58,309 bases of DNA from Pseudescherichia sp032055545 (GTDB lineage: Bacteria; Pseudomonadota; Gammaproteobacteria; Enterobacterales; Enterobacteriaceae). Every line of letters starts with the position of its first letter. Position 1 is the stretch's first letter. Positions 1 through 7,048 of this stretch are shown here, in pieces. Both the position numbers and the translations under genes were made by a program. Under the pieces are notes generated by a model. The model did not search any database. It worked only from the letters and a program-made list of their open reading frames with translations, and had not been told where the DNA came from. The DNA is taken from positions 1 through 58,309 of the forward strand of contig DAMBQR010000024.1 of assembly GCA_032055545.1 (NCBI GenBank). The letters are read 5' to 3'.

Positions 1-51
1 AACTGGTTTGGGACCAGTGGGTCGGAGGTTCGAATCCTCTCTCGCCGACCA
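1..51 (+). tRNA. proM: tRNA-Pro (UGG anticodon), 5' part outside the window
   Basis: The window opens inside a tRNA. The anticodon arm with TGG (8-10), the variable loop, the T arm (GGAGG TTCGAAT CCTCT) and the acceptor 3' strand ending in encoded CCA (49-51) are all present. The sequence matches the enterobacterial proM tRNA as recalled, which is the last gene of the argX-hisR-leuT-proM operon next to hemY/glmZ in E. coli. The downstream neighbours here (glmZ, hemY) fit that placement. The 5' acceptor strand and D arm lie upstream of the window. Confidence 0.95.
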
Positions 52-58
52 CATTTAG

Positions 59-87
59 AAACCCCGCTTTATAGCGGGGTTTTTTTT
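59..87 (+). terminator. Rho-independent terminator of the tRNA operon
   Basis: A perfect 7-bp stem (CCCCGCT at 62-68 paired with AGCGGGG at 73-79) with a TTAT loop is flanked by AAA and by a run of eight T (80-87). It lies 7 bp after the CCA end of tRNA-Pro. An identical copy is present one repeat unit downstream, at about 226-254. Confidence 0.9.
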
Positions 88-133
88 CGCCTGAATTCAA
101 CGAGGATGAGAACCTCCGGGGCAGGAGGTTCGA

Positions 134-200
134 CTCGAGCGAAGCGAGAGAGCGTTGCTTTAGCAACGACCCGCAGGGCGAAGCCACGCAGTGGCGAGTA
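134..200. other. 67-bp multi-hairpin element splitting a T-arm-like sequence, copy 1
   Basis: After GGAGGTTCGA (124-133), which equals the 5' half of the tRNA-Pro T arm, 67 bases intervene before the 3' half ATCCTCTCTCGCCGACCA resumes (201-218). The insert folds on paper into successive small hairpins: CTCG/CGAG, CGTTGCT/AGCAACG, CCC-GCA-GGG and GCCAC-GCA-GTGGC. An outer pairing ACTCG/CGAGT could close them into a cloverleaf-like shape. No coding sequence was recognised. The identity of the element is unknown. Confidence 0.55.
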
Positions 201-300
201 ATCCTCTCTCGCCGACCACATTTAGAAACCCCGCTTTATAGCGGGGTTTTTTTTCGCCTGAATTCAACGAGGATGAGAACCTCCGGGGCAGGAGGTTCGA

Positions 301-367
301 CTCGAGCGAAGCGAGAGAGCGTTGCTTCAGCAACGACCCGCAGGGCGAAGCCACGCAGTGGCGAGTC
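301..367. other. 67-bp multi-hairpin element, copy 2
   Basis: This is the second copy of the element at 134-200, preceded by the T-arm half GGAGGTTCGA (291-300) and followed by only seven bases of the tRNA 3' half before the sequence changes. It differs from copy 1 at two bases, one in the loop of the second hairpin, so the paired stems are unchanged. Confidence 0.55.
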
Positions 368-409
368 ATCCTCTTGCACACTGGACTTGAGATAACCCTT
401 CTCTATTTG

Positions 410-3337
410 CTATAGGTTATGGCGACCTTTAACTATGTTTACGCTCTGCGTCAATTTACCGAGTAGTTCCTTGGATTTTTTCTTATTACCCACGCCCAGA
501 CTAAACCTTGACTTTCCATGCTGCTCTGATTTTATACCAATGTAACCATCGAGTGTCCCCTCGTTCTTACTGGCTTTTGGGTAGGTTCCCTGCTTGTTTT
601 GCAGGGCTATTCCCGCCATTAACGCAGGGACTTCCCCGGTTTCAGAAATTGCTGAGGCAGCTGGGCTAAATAATACGCCAGCGGCTCCTTTTTTCAGTAC
701 AAACTCTAGCATAATAGAGGGAGTCTGGGACTTATGATAATAATTCAATGCCTCAGCATAGTCTCCAAAATGATTGCGCAACGCGTTGAAATCATAGCTA
801 TTTATATCAGCTCCTTCTTTAAAGAATTTTTTGGCCTCTTCGACCCCCATTGTTCGGTATATTCTGACTACACCCTCATCACTTTTTTCATTGCCTGCAA
901 TGAGTTTGTCAACTACGTCAATAGGTTTTTGGGGAGCGGAAAATTTATAATTTTTCATGAGCTTACCTGATCTTATATCCGCATACCCCATGTTTTTATT
1001 CGCGTTTTTTATAAAGGCATTTTTTATTCCTTCAGACGTCATGTATCTCTCCTGAGCAAGGGCATCAGGATCGTGCTTTTCTACCGCTACAGCCATTGAA
1101 ACATCGTAAGACACTATATCAATAAAATGTTCTTTACTTTCAAAGGCAGCATTAGTCGTGTGATAGTCTGCTATTATTTTTTCAGCGATAGCTCGATTAG
1201 CTTCATTGGCACCCAAGAAATCATTTATGACTTGATCTGTATACTGTTTATTATTTTTAATACCTTTCTCATCTACTATTGTTATTTGCAGCCCTGACGC
1301 ATCCCACCATGTTATTGGATTATTCCTTACCATCCGAAACAGATTCAGGCCATCCACTTCGCCTGCCGGATCGGCGCTGACCCAGCGGCATAACCACGGC
1401 GCATAGTAACGGTGGCCGTAGTAGTACAGTCCGGTGCCGTCCCGCTCCTTGCCGGAGTAGCGCACGGTTTTATAGTCCGCTTCCACCTCGCTGCGTGCTG
1501 CCCACACGGCCGTGCCGCCGAAGGGATAGTACTCTTCCCGGCTGATAAGCTGGCCATCACTGTCCAGCTCCAGCGACAGTGAGCCAATGTTGTCGTCTAC
1601 GCTCCAGCGCACCTGGTTATTATCGATACCGTCCGGCTTCCCGCTTTCCCAGTGCAGCACCCGGATACCGGCCCGGCCCGCCTGCCCGGTGATGACGTGC
1701 AACTCCTCCGTCAGCGACGGCGTTGCGCTGTGGCCCGCCGTCTCCTGCCAGCTTTTACGTAACTCCAGCCCCGGCAGGTAGCGTACTTCATCAATATTCC
1801 ACAGCTGCGTTTCACCGTTCACCAGGGTACGGGTCTGCTTGCGCACCCGCTGGCTGCCGCTGTACTGATAGATTTCACGGTCGCTGTTGCCGCTGCTGCG
1901 GCTCACCAGGGTCACCTGTTGTAAGTTATTACTGCCGTCCCACATCAGACCGTCGCTGCCTGCAGCGCTGGCCTGGAGAGTTAACAGATTGCCGTTGCTG
2001 TCAAACCAGCCAGCTACCTCCTCCGGCGTCTGCGGCCCGCCATCATTCTGCTGCACGCTGCGGTTGGAGATCGTGTCTGTGGTCATGGTGCGGGTAAAGT
2101 TCCCCGCGCCAGTGTGCGTCAGGCTCTTCAGGTTACCGCTATCGTCATAAACATAGCTGCGGGTGTAGTTGACATACTGGCTGCCGTCCGACATCACCGG
2201 CAGAGTGCTGTACTGCATGACCGTATTGGTGACATTCTCCCGTCCGGTGGCGCTCATCAGCTGATAGAGCGCATCGTAGGTAAACTGCCGGGTGCCGCTG
2301 GTGGTCTGGTTACGGTAGTAACCCGCTGTCACTGTGCCGTCATTTACTGAAACCACATTACCCGTGTAGTCATATCCGTAAGTCAGGGCCTGGAGCGTAA
2401 CGTTGTCTGAACGCTGCGCCGTGATGGTGGCGAGCCACTGGTTCTGCGGATCGTAGCCGTAAGTGGTGGTCACTTCATTCCCGGCCGACTCCACCAGGAC
2501 CTGGCCCGCCGCGCTCCAGGTTATGCCCGCCAGCAGGGTCTGCGTCTCTTCGCCGGCCGGAGTCACGTCCTGATATCTGGCGTGACCGCTGACGTCATAA
2601 CGCCAGGTCTCTATATGCCCGGCGGCGTCCGTCTGGTTCAGCGTCGCGCCGCGGGCGTCGGCGATAGTGGTTGTGGTATACACATCTCCTTCCAGCAGCG
2701 TTTCCCGCGCCGTTTCATCCTCCAGCCAGTCCGGTAGACTTTCCGCCGAAGCCAGAAAGCGCTGCGCCTGGCTGTGCACCGCTCCACTGAGCGCCACTGA
2801 ATTAACTTGAAGCAGGCCACCGTCGTTATACTGCGCCACACGCACGCCACGCAGATTATTCGCCTGGGAACCATCATCTACCGGCCCGGCGTCACCGTAG
2901 CCGCTACGCCAGCTGACACGAATTTCACTGCTCCCGCTCAGCTGCTCACTGCCGTATGAAGGACGGCCCAGCTCATCATATGCCACGGTCTGCACCGTAC
3001 CGCGTCCGTCCCGGCTCCATACCGGGCGGCCCGCTGCGTCAAATAGCCTTATCTGTATACCACTGTCAGTGCTCTGGCGACTCAGTAACTGGCCTGCCAG
3101 CGAAGGGATGCTACGCAGGTTCGCCGGAGCCGTATTGTCAGTCGACCAGGCGGCAAACAGCCGTGGGTCACGGTGCGCTGCCACCTTGCTGCTGTCATCC
3201 ACTTGCGAATGACTAACCAGCAGGCGCTGCGGATCTGATGCCTGCTGCCGGTTCCAGTTTAGGGCGCGTACCATTACACCCCGATTATCGGTGACGCTGA
3301 CTACCGGCGTACCGGTAGCGACGTTTAGATTGCTCAT
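410..3337 (-). CDS. Rhs/TccC-family toxin (Tc toxin C component-like), 975 aa
   Basis: The N terminus (TGTPVVSVTDNRGVMVRALNW) and the YD-repeat-rich body resemble TccC proteins, the cocoon-forming C components of insecticidal Tc toxins. The conserved Rhs-associated core ends near residue 682 with GLYYYGHRYYAP, then VSADPAGEVDGLNLFRMVRNN and WWDASGL, where family members self-cleave. The remaining ~293 residues (nt ~410-1290) are visibly AT-rich compared with the core, as expected of an exchangeable toxin tip. The tip has RIYRTM followed by a GDYAEALNYY segment, loosely like ADP-ribosyltransferase folds (the fate of Photorhabdus TccC3/TccC5 tips), but no catalytic triad can be assigned. The start has AAAGGT upstream. 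No TcA or TcB gene lies in the window, so it is an orphan here. It could equally be called a generic Rhs polymorphic toxin. Confidence 0.8.
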   Translation of the reverse strand: MSNLNVATGTPVVSVTDNRGVMVRALNWNRQQASDPQRLLVSHSQVDDSSKVAAHRDPRLFAAWSTDNTAPANLRSIPSLAGQLLSRQSTDSGIQIRLFDAAGRPVWSRDGRGTVQTVAYDELGRPSYGSEQLSGSSEIRVSWRSGYGDAGPVDDGSQANNLRGVRVAQYNDGGLLQVNSVALSGAVHSQAQRFLASAESLPDWLEDETARETLLEGDVYTTTTIADARGATLNQTDAAGHIETWRYDVSGHARYQDVTPAGEETQTLLAGITWSAAGQVLVESAGNEVTTTYGYDPQNQWLATITAQRSDNVTLQALTYGYDYTGNVVSVNDGTVTAGYYRNQTTSGTRQFTYDALYQLMSATGRENVTNTVMQYSTLPVMSDGSQYVNYTRSYVYDDSGNLKSLTHTGAGNFTRTMTTDTISNRSVQQNDGGPQTPEEVAGWFDSNGNLLTLQASAAGSDGLMWDGSNNLQQVTLVSRSSGNSDREIYQYSGSQRVRKQTRTLVNGETQLWNIDEVRYLPGLELRKSWQETAGHSATPSLTEELHVITGQAGRAGIRVLHWESGKPDGIDNNQVRWSVDDNIGSLSLELDSDGQLISREEYYPFGGTAVWAARSEVEADYKTVRYSGKERDGTGLYYYGHRYYAPWLCRWVSADPAGEVDGLNLFRMVRNNPITWWDASGLQITIVDEKGIKNNKQYTDQVINDFLGANEANRAIAEKIIADYHTTNAAFESKEHFIDIVSYDVSMAVAVEKHDPDALAQERYMTSEGIKNAFIKNANKNMGYADIRSGKLMKNYKFSAPQKPIDVVDKLIAGNEKSDEGVVRIYRTMGVEEAKKFFKEGADINSYDFNALRNHFGDYAEALNYYHKSQTPSIMLEFVLKKGAAGVLFSPAASAISETGEVPALMAGIALQNKQGTYPKASKNEGTLDGYIGIKSEQHGKSRFSLGVGNKKKSKELLGKLTQSVNIVKGRHNL

Positions 3338-3469
3338 TTCGTTTTACCTTTTCTATTTTTATAAAACGCACCTGGTGCAATATTAAACAAAAGGTACAGG
3401 ATCCCGGCCTGCTGAAATGAGCAAAATAGAGGGGCCAGGAACCCTTAAGGAGACAGTGGCAATATCAGG

Positions 3470-3487
3470 TGTCGTGAATCAAAGACA
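3470..3487. promoter_or_regulatory. GlrR-type activator site 1 upstream of glmZ
   Basis: TGTC-N10-GACA (TGTC 3470-3473, GACA 3484-3487) matches the activator binding site recalled for GlrR (QseF), the enhancer-binding protein that drives sigma-54 transcription of glmY and glmZ. It lies about 200 bp upstream of the glmZ start, a typical enhancer distance. With the second site, the promoter and glmZ, it accounts for most of the gene-free stretch 3338-3899. Nothing else was recognised in 3338-3469. Confidence 0.65.
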
Positions 3488-3532
3488 AGTAACCTCATCT
3501 TTTAAAACAATTAATTATTTTTGCTTCATTTT

Positions 3533-3550
3533 CGTCGCTGTAAGGCGACA
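3533..3550. promoter_or_regulatory. GlrR-type activator site 2 upstream of glmZ
   Basis: CGTC-N10-GACA (3533-3536 and 3547-3550) is a one-mismatch version of the TGTC-N10-GACA site at 3470. The two sites are 63 bp apart, about six helical turns, on the same side of the glmZ promoter. Confidence 0.5.
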
Positions 3551-3655
3551 CATTTGCTGCTTTACCCGTGCTTCACACGACTTTTCAGCGCAATTTCGTG
3601 ATGTCTTCCATAATTCCTAAATGAATACAGGCTGCTAGTTTTGGGAGTGAAAAAG

Positions 3656-3670
3656 TGGCACGGGTTGTGC
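3656..3670 (+). promoter_or_regulatory. sigma-54 promoter of glmZ
   Basis: TGGCACGGGTTGTGC places the -24 GG and -12 GC at the correct spacing; only one base of the TTGC box deviates (GTGC). The expected start is about 12 bases after the GC, at 3682-3683, which is where the conserved GlmZ 5' end begins. A TAATAT at 3673-3678 could serve as an overlapping sigma-70 -10 box, the dual arrangement described for glmZ in several enterobacteria. Confidence 0.75.
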
Positions 3671-3682
3671 AATAATATGCCT

Positions 3683-3890
3683 GTAGATGCTCATTCCATC
3701 TCTTATGCTCGCCACCAGGCTTCATAAACTCAGGAATGACGCAGAGCCGTTTAATGGTGCTTATCGTCCACAGACAGATGTCGCTCCGGCCTCATCAAAC
3801 ACCATGGACACAACGTTGAGTGAAGCACCAAATTTGTTGTCACGCAGACCTGTTTAATGCCCGCTCTGGATCCAGAGCGGGCGTTTTTTT
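3683..3890 (+). ncRNA. glmZ: small RNA GlmZ
   Basis: The sequence from GTAGATGCTCATTCCATC to the terminator matches the recalled GlmZ sRNA in order and length (~207 nt). Recognisable segments include GGAATGACGCAGAGCCG, CTTATCGTCCAC and ATGGACACAACGTTGAGTG. GlmZ base-pairs with the glmS leader with Hfq to raise glucosamine-6-phosphate synthase; RapZ and RNase E inactivate it by cleavage, and GlmY counters this. It sits directly next to hemY as in E. coli, and its sigma-54 promoter and GlrR sites are upstream. Confidence 0.93.
3859..3890 (+). terminator. glmZ intrinsic terminator
   Basis: A perfect 24-base palindrome (GCCCGCTCTGGA at 3859-3870 with its complement at 3871-3882) is followed by G and seven T. 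It forms the 3' end of GlmZ and ends 10 bp from the hemY stop codon, so read-through from either side meets the same stem. Only the plus strand has a T run. Confidence 0.9.
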
Positions 3891-3899
3891 ATGGCGGGT

Positions 3900-5096
3900 T
3901 TACTGCGGGGGATTATTCTGCAGGGTGTGCATCAGGCCGTCACGGCGCATAGCCGCTGCCTCTTCCGGCTGCTGTAAACGATCGAGGGTATCGGCCAGCC
4001 AGGCATAGTCAAACGGATCCGGACGCTGCTTCAGCGCAGCGCGGAACGCCAGGCTTGCCTCTTTCCACTCACCGTGCTTCATCAGCGACTGGCCGAGCGT
4101 GCTCCACAGCAGCGGGCGATCGCCCTGGGTCTTGATCTGCTGGCGCAGCACTTTCTCTACCTGTTCCGGATTATTGGTCTTCAGACGCGGGATCGGCAGG
4201 ACCAGACGATCGTCATACTGACGCTTCAGCCCATCGAGCAGGATCTCCTGGGCGGTGTCGTGATCGTCACACTCAATCAGGTGCTCGGCCATGGCCACCT
4301 GGAGCGCGACCTGATGGCGGGTCTTACGGCTCTGGTGCTTCCACCAGGTTTTCAGGCCGTCGCTGCCCCGTTCGGCCCGGGCCTGATCCATCATGCCAAT
4401 CCATGCCTGCTGGGCCAGCGCCTCGCGGTGTGCTTCATCGCCGACGCCTGCTTTTGCCATAGACGGGATGCAGTCCAGCAGGGAACTCCATGCTCCGGTA
4501 CGGATATAGGCCTGCTCGGCCAGACGCAGCACCTCCGGATGACGTGGCGTGATCTCCAGCAGGTTATCTACGCCGTGACGCGCTGCATGGTTTTCATTAC
4601 GTGCCAGCTGCAGGCGCACGCGGGTGATCTCCACCGGAATAGGATCGTGTTCGGCCAGCTCGGAGGCGCGCTGCAGATGCTGATTAGCCCGGGCTTCGTC
4701 ACCGCGCTGTTGCGCTGCTTCGGCGGCCAGCAGATAGTTAACCACCGGCTGCTCGGCGTGATCGGCATTCTTTGCCATCAGCTTTTCAACCTGCTGATAG
4801 TCGCCTTCGGCCAGCTTGAGCAGTGCCTGTTCGGTCTGCTTGCGGGCGCGGCGGCGTTTGCGGCCGGTGAACCAGCCGCGAGTGCGTGCGCCGGTACGAA
4901 AGATACGCCGCAGCAGCCATTCAACGGCAAACAGCACCACCATGGCGAGGATCAGGATAATCACCAAACCCGTTACGCTGGTTTCAATGTTGTAGTTGTC
5001 GGTCTGGATCAGCACGTAGCCCTGATGTCCGGCAACCATAGGTCCGACAACGATACCGGCGAGCAGCAGTGCAAAAAGGAGCAGTACTTTAAGCAT
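3900..5096 (-). CDS. hemY: HemY, membrane TPR protein of heme biosynthesis
   Basis: The protein has two N-terminal membrane segments (about residues 2-22 and 40-62), a basic stretch, and a long TPR-like helical region. It follows E. coli HemY closely and is 398 aa from the third of three adjacent ATG codons. That start was chosen because the GGGGGA ribosome site is then 6-8 bases away. HemY is a poorly understood inner-membrane protein tied to protoheme or protoporphyrin handling; it is not the oxidase of the same name in Gram-positives. It is the last gene of hemC-hemD-hemX-hemY. Confidence 0.93.
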   Translation of the reverse strand: MLKVLLLFALLLAGIVVGPMVAGHQGYVLIQTDNYNIETSVTGLVIILILAMVVLFAVEWLLRRIFRTGARTRGWFTGRKRRRARKQTEQALLKLAEGDYQQVEKLMAKNADHAEQPVVNYLLAAEAAQQRGDEARANQHLQRASELAEHDPIPVEITRVRLQLARNENHAARHGVDNLLEITPRHPEVLRLAEQAYIRTGAWSSLLDCIPSMAKAGVGDEAHREALAQQAWIGMMDQARAERGSDGLKTWWKHQSRKTRHQVALQVAMAEHLIECDDHDTAQEILLDGLKRQYDDRLVLPIPRLKTNNPEQVEKVLRQQIKTQGDRPLLWSTLGQSLMKHGEWKEASLAFRAALKQRPDPFDYAWLADTLDRLQQPEEAAAMRRDGLMHTLQNNPPQ

Positions 5097-5098
5097 CA

Positions 5099-6286
5099 TC
5101 ATTCCCCCTGCTGCGGCGCAGCGGCAGGGGCTGCTTCATTCGCGGCCGGGGCCGGTGGTGCTTCATTCGCTACCGCTGCTGGCTGTGCCAGCAGGTTACG
5201 CACGCGGGTCTGCATCAGTTTCTCCAGAATCGGCTGGCTTTGCAGCGAATCCGGTACCTCCATGGTGATACTCTGCTGGCCGAGCTTATCCACCTCTTCG
5301 AGGAACGCTTTGGTGCTGGCGTCATCGGTATCGTAGTAGGCGCGCACCCAGCTGGAGACGTTATCCAGCGCCTGCTTGTAGGTCTCTTCCTGATGACGCG
5401 GTACGGCCTGCGCAGCAACCAGCAGGCGCGAGCGGATGTTCTCCCGCAGATAGATGTCCTGGTTCGGCGCGAGCAGTGGGACCGCGGTCTCATCGCGGCG
5501 GCGGACGGTAATGAAGCTATCCATAAAGTTGTGCCAGCTCTTTTGCAGATTTACCCGCCACTCGCTCAGCGAGCTGGAGAGCTCACTGCTGTCGTTATCC
5601 ATCGGCGCATCGTCGTCGTTGTTATCCGCCAGGCGCAGATTGTCGATCTGGTTGGAGAGCTGGTTAACCTTGAGGATGATGCCGTCGTAATCCACCTGTG
5701 CCACGCCGGAGAGGCTGGCTACGTCGTCGGTAATGGCGCGGCGGGCGGCGATCAGGCTTGGGTCGTTCATGTCTGCCAGACTCGCGTCGGCGCTTTTCAG
5801 CAGCGCGGCGGCGGTAGTGATGTCGCTATCGCTCCACAGCTTACGCCCGGCCAGCTTCACGAGGAAATCGGCCTGCGCCAGCAGCCAGGTTTTGGCGTCC
5901 GTTCCGGAGATGGTGGCGACCTTTTGCGACAGCTCATCAAGCTGCTTATTCAGCTCGGCCTGCTGGCGATCTGCCGCAGCCAGGGCATCGCTCTGCTGCT
6001 TGATCATGCCCTCAAACTGCGTTTTTTGCGTCTCCTGCGCCTTTTGCAGGGCGGTGATTTGATTCACCAGCTCAGCGCTGGTGGCGGACTGCGTTGAGGT
6101 CTGCTGTTTCACCCAGCCATAGAGCCCCACGCCAGCTGCCAGCGCAATGGCGATGGCAATCGCACTCAGCGCAAGGCTGGTCTTATTGGCGCGATCCTTC
6201 TTCTCAGCTTTTTCTGGCTGTGGCGTGGTATCCACGGCCTCCCTGGTCTCTTCAACCACGGCAGAGGAGTTCTGTTGTTCCGTCAT
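5099..6286 (-). CDS. hemX: HemX, heme operon membrane protein
   Basis: This 395-aa protein has a short Glu/Pro-rich cytoplasmic head, one membrane segment (about residues 37-59), a coiled-coil-like Gln/Leu-rich stretch (KQQSDALAAADRQQAELNKQ) and a large envelope domain. It ends in an Ala/Pro-rich tail. It is often annotated as uroporphyrinogen-III C-methyltransferase, but no methyltransferase motif is visible; the name is historical. It lies between hemD and hemY, just before the hemY start codons. Confidence 0.92.
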   Translation of the reverse strand: MTEQQNSSAVVEETREAVDTTPQPEKAEKKDRANKTSLALSAIAIAIALAAGVGLYGWVKQQTSTQSATSAELVNQITALQKAQETQKTQFEGMIKQQSDALAAADRQQAELNKQLDELSQKVATISGTDAKTWLLAQADFLVKLAGRKLWSDSDITTAAALLKSADASLADMNDPSLIAARRAITDDVASLSGVAQVDYDGIILKVNQLSNQIDNLRLADNNDDDAPMDNDSSELSSSLSEWRVNLQKSWHNFMDSFITVRRRDETAVPLLAPNQDIYLRENIRSRLLVAAQAVPRHQEETYKQALDNVSSWVRAYYDTDDASTKAFLEEVDKLGQQSITMEVPDSLQSQPILEKLMQTRVRNLLAQPAAVANEAPPAPAANEAAPAAAPQQGE

Positions 6287-6307
6287 TATGGCTTCCCATT
6301 ACGAGAG

Positions 6308-7048
6308 TTATTGTAATGCGCGCAGCAGCGCATCGTTGTCAGCGTTATCAGCGACCTGAATATCCTGCCAGCCCAGATCCCGGGCGAGGTGCGCCAGACG
6401 TTCGCTTACCACCAATAGACGGCAGCGAAGTAACCAGTTTTCACGATACCAGGCCGGAATCAGTGAGAAAAGCTGCTGGATCATTTCGCCGCTGGTCACC
6501 ACGATGGTGGTGACCCCACGGGCCTGCCAGCGCATTGCCTCTTCCGCGCCATCATAAAACTTCGCACTACGTTGATAACATTCACAAAATGTGACATCAG
6601 CACCGCGTGCTGCCAGCGTATCGCCTAACAGCTCGCGCCCACCGTTGCCACGTAACAGCATTGCACGCTTACCCGCAATATTTTGTAATTCAGGTAATTG
6701 TAGCAACACTTCGCTAATTTCCCGATCCACCGGATAGCGTACATTGAGACCGCTTACGGTATGAAGCGCCAGCGCGGTTGTGCGTCCGATAGCAAAATAG
6801 TGGGGAGCAACCGGCCAGTGCAGGCCGTGATGCTGTAGGTGCGCCTGGGCAAAGGCCACCGCATGCTGCGACAGCACAAAGACAAGGTCGTTAGCCGTCA
6901 GGGCGGCAAGTTGGTCAGGCAGCGTAGCCAGCTCCCGGCCAGGGGTAAATTCGATCAGCGGAAAGCTCCAGGCCACCTCTCCCAGTGCGCGCAGACGGCT
7001 CACTAATTCCTCCCCGGCGGGGGAGGGACGGGTGACCAGGATACTCAT
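6308..7048 (-). CDS. hemD: Uroporphyrinogen-III synthase
   Basis: HemD closes hydroxymethylbilane with inversion of ring D to give uroporphyrinogen III, the branch point for heme, siroheme and cobalamin. The 246-aa length and N terminus (SILVTRPSPAGEELVSRLRALG) match the family, which has few strictly conserved residues. Its ATG overlaps the hemC stop by four bases, implying translational coupling with the enzyme that makes its unstable substrate. Confidence 0.94.
   Translation of the reverse strand: MSILVTRPSPAGEELVSRLRALGEVAWSFPLIEFTPGRELATLPDQLAALTANDLVFVLSQHAVAFAQAHLQHHGLHWPVAPHYFAIGRTTALALHTVSGLNVRYPVDREISEVLLQLPELQNIAGKRAMLLRGNGGRELLGDTLAARGADVTFCECYQRSAKFYDGAEEAMRWQARGVTTIVVTSGEMIQQLFSLIPAWYRENWLLRCRLLVVSERLAHLARDLGWQDIQVADNADNDALLRALQ

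Larger units (their letters stand above)
33..374. repeat. 167-bp tandem duplication of tRNA-Pro 3' tail plus terminator
   Basis: Two copies (33-199 and 200-366) differ at only two positions: the loop base at 161 versus 328, and the final base of the hairpin element at 200 versus 367. A third copy starts and breaks off after ATCCTCT at 374. Each unit holds the last 19 bases of the tRNA, the terminator hairpin, a spacer with an 8-bp inverted repeat (GAACCTCC 110-117 / GGAGGTTC 124-131), a copy of the T-arm 5' half (GGAGGTTCGA) and a 67-bp multi-hairpin element. This is the whole content of the gene-free stretch 52-409. Near identity implies a recent duplication or active homogenisation. Repeated tRNA 3' ends often mark integration sites; that reading is inference. 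Confidence 0.85.

Noticed and set aside
160..381. A 73-codon reverse frame in the tRNA-tail repeat
   Set aside because: It is made from the repeated hairpin DNA and terminator; no ribosome site or protein similarity.
3417..3620. A 67-codon forward frame before glmZ
   Set aside because: It covers the GlrR-type sites, has no ribosome site and no recognisable protein.
4074..5336. A 420-codon forward frame opposite hemY/hemX
   Set aside because: It is a shadow of the conserved hem genes and crosses their boundary.
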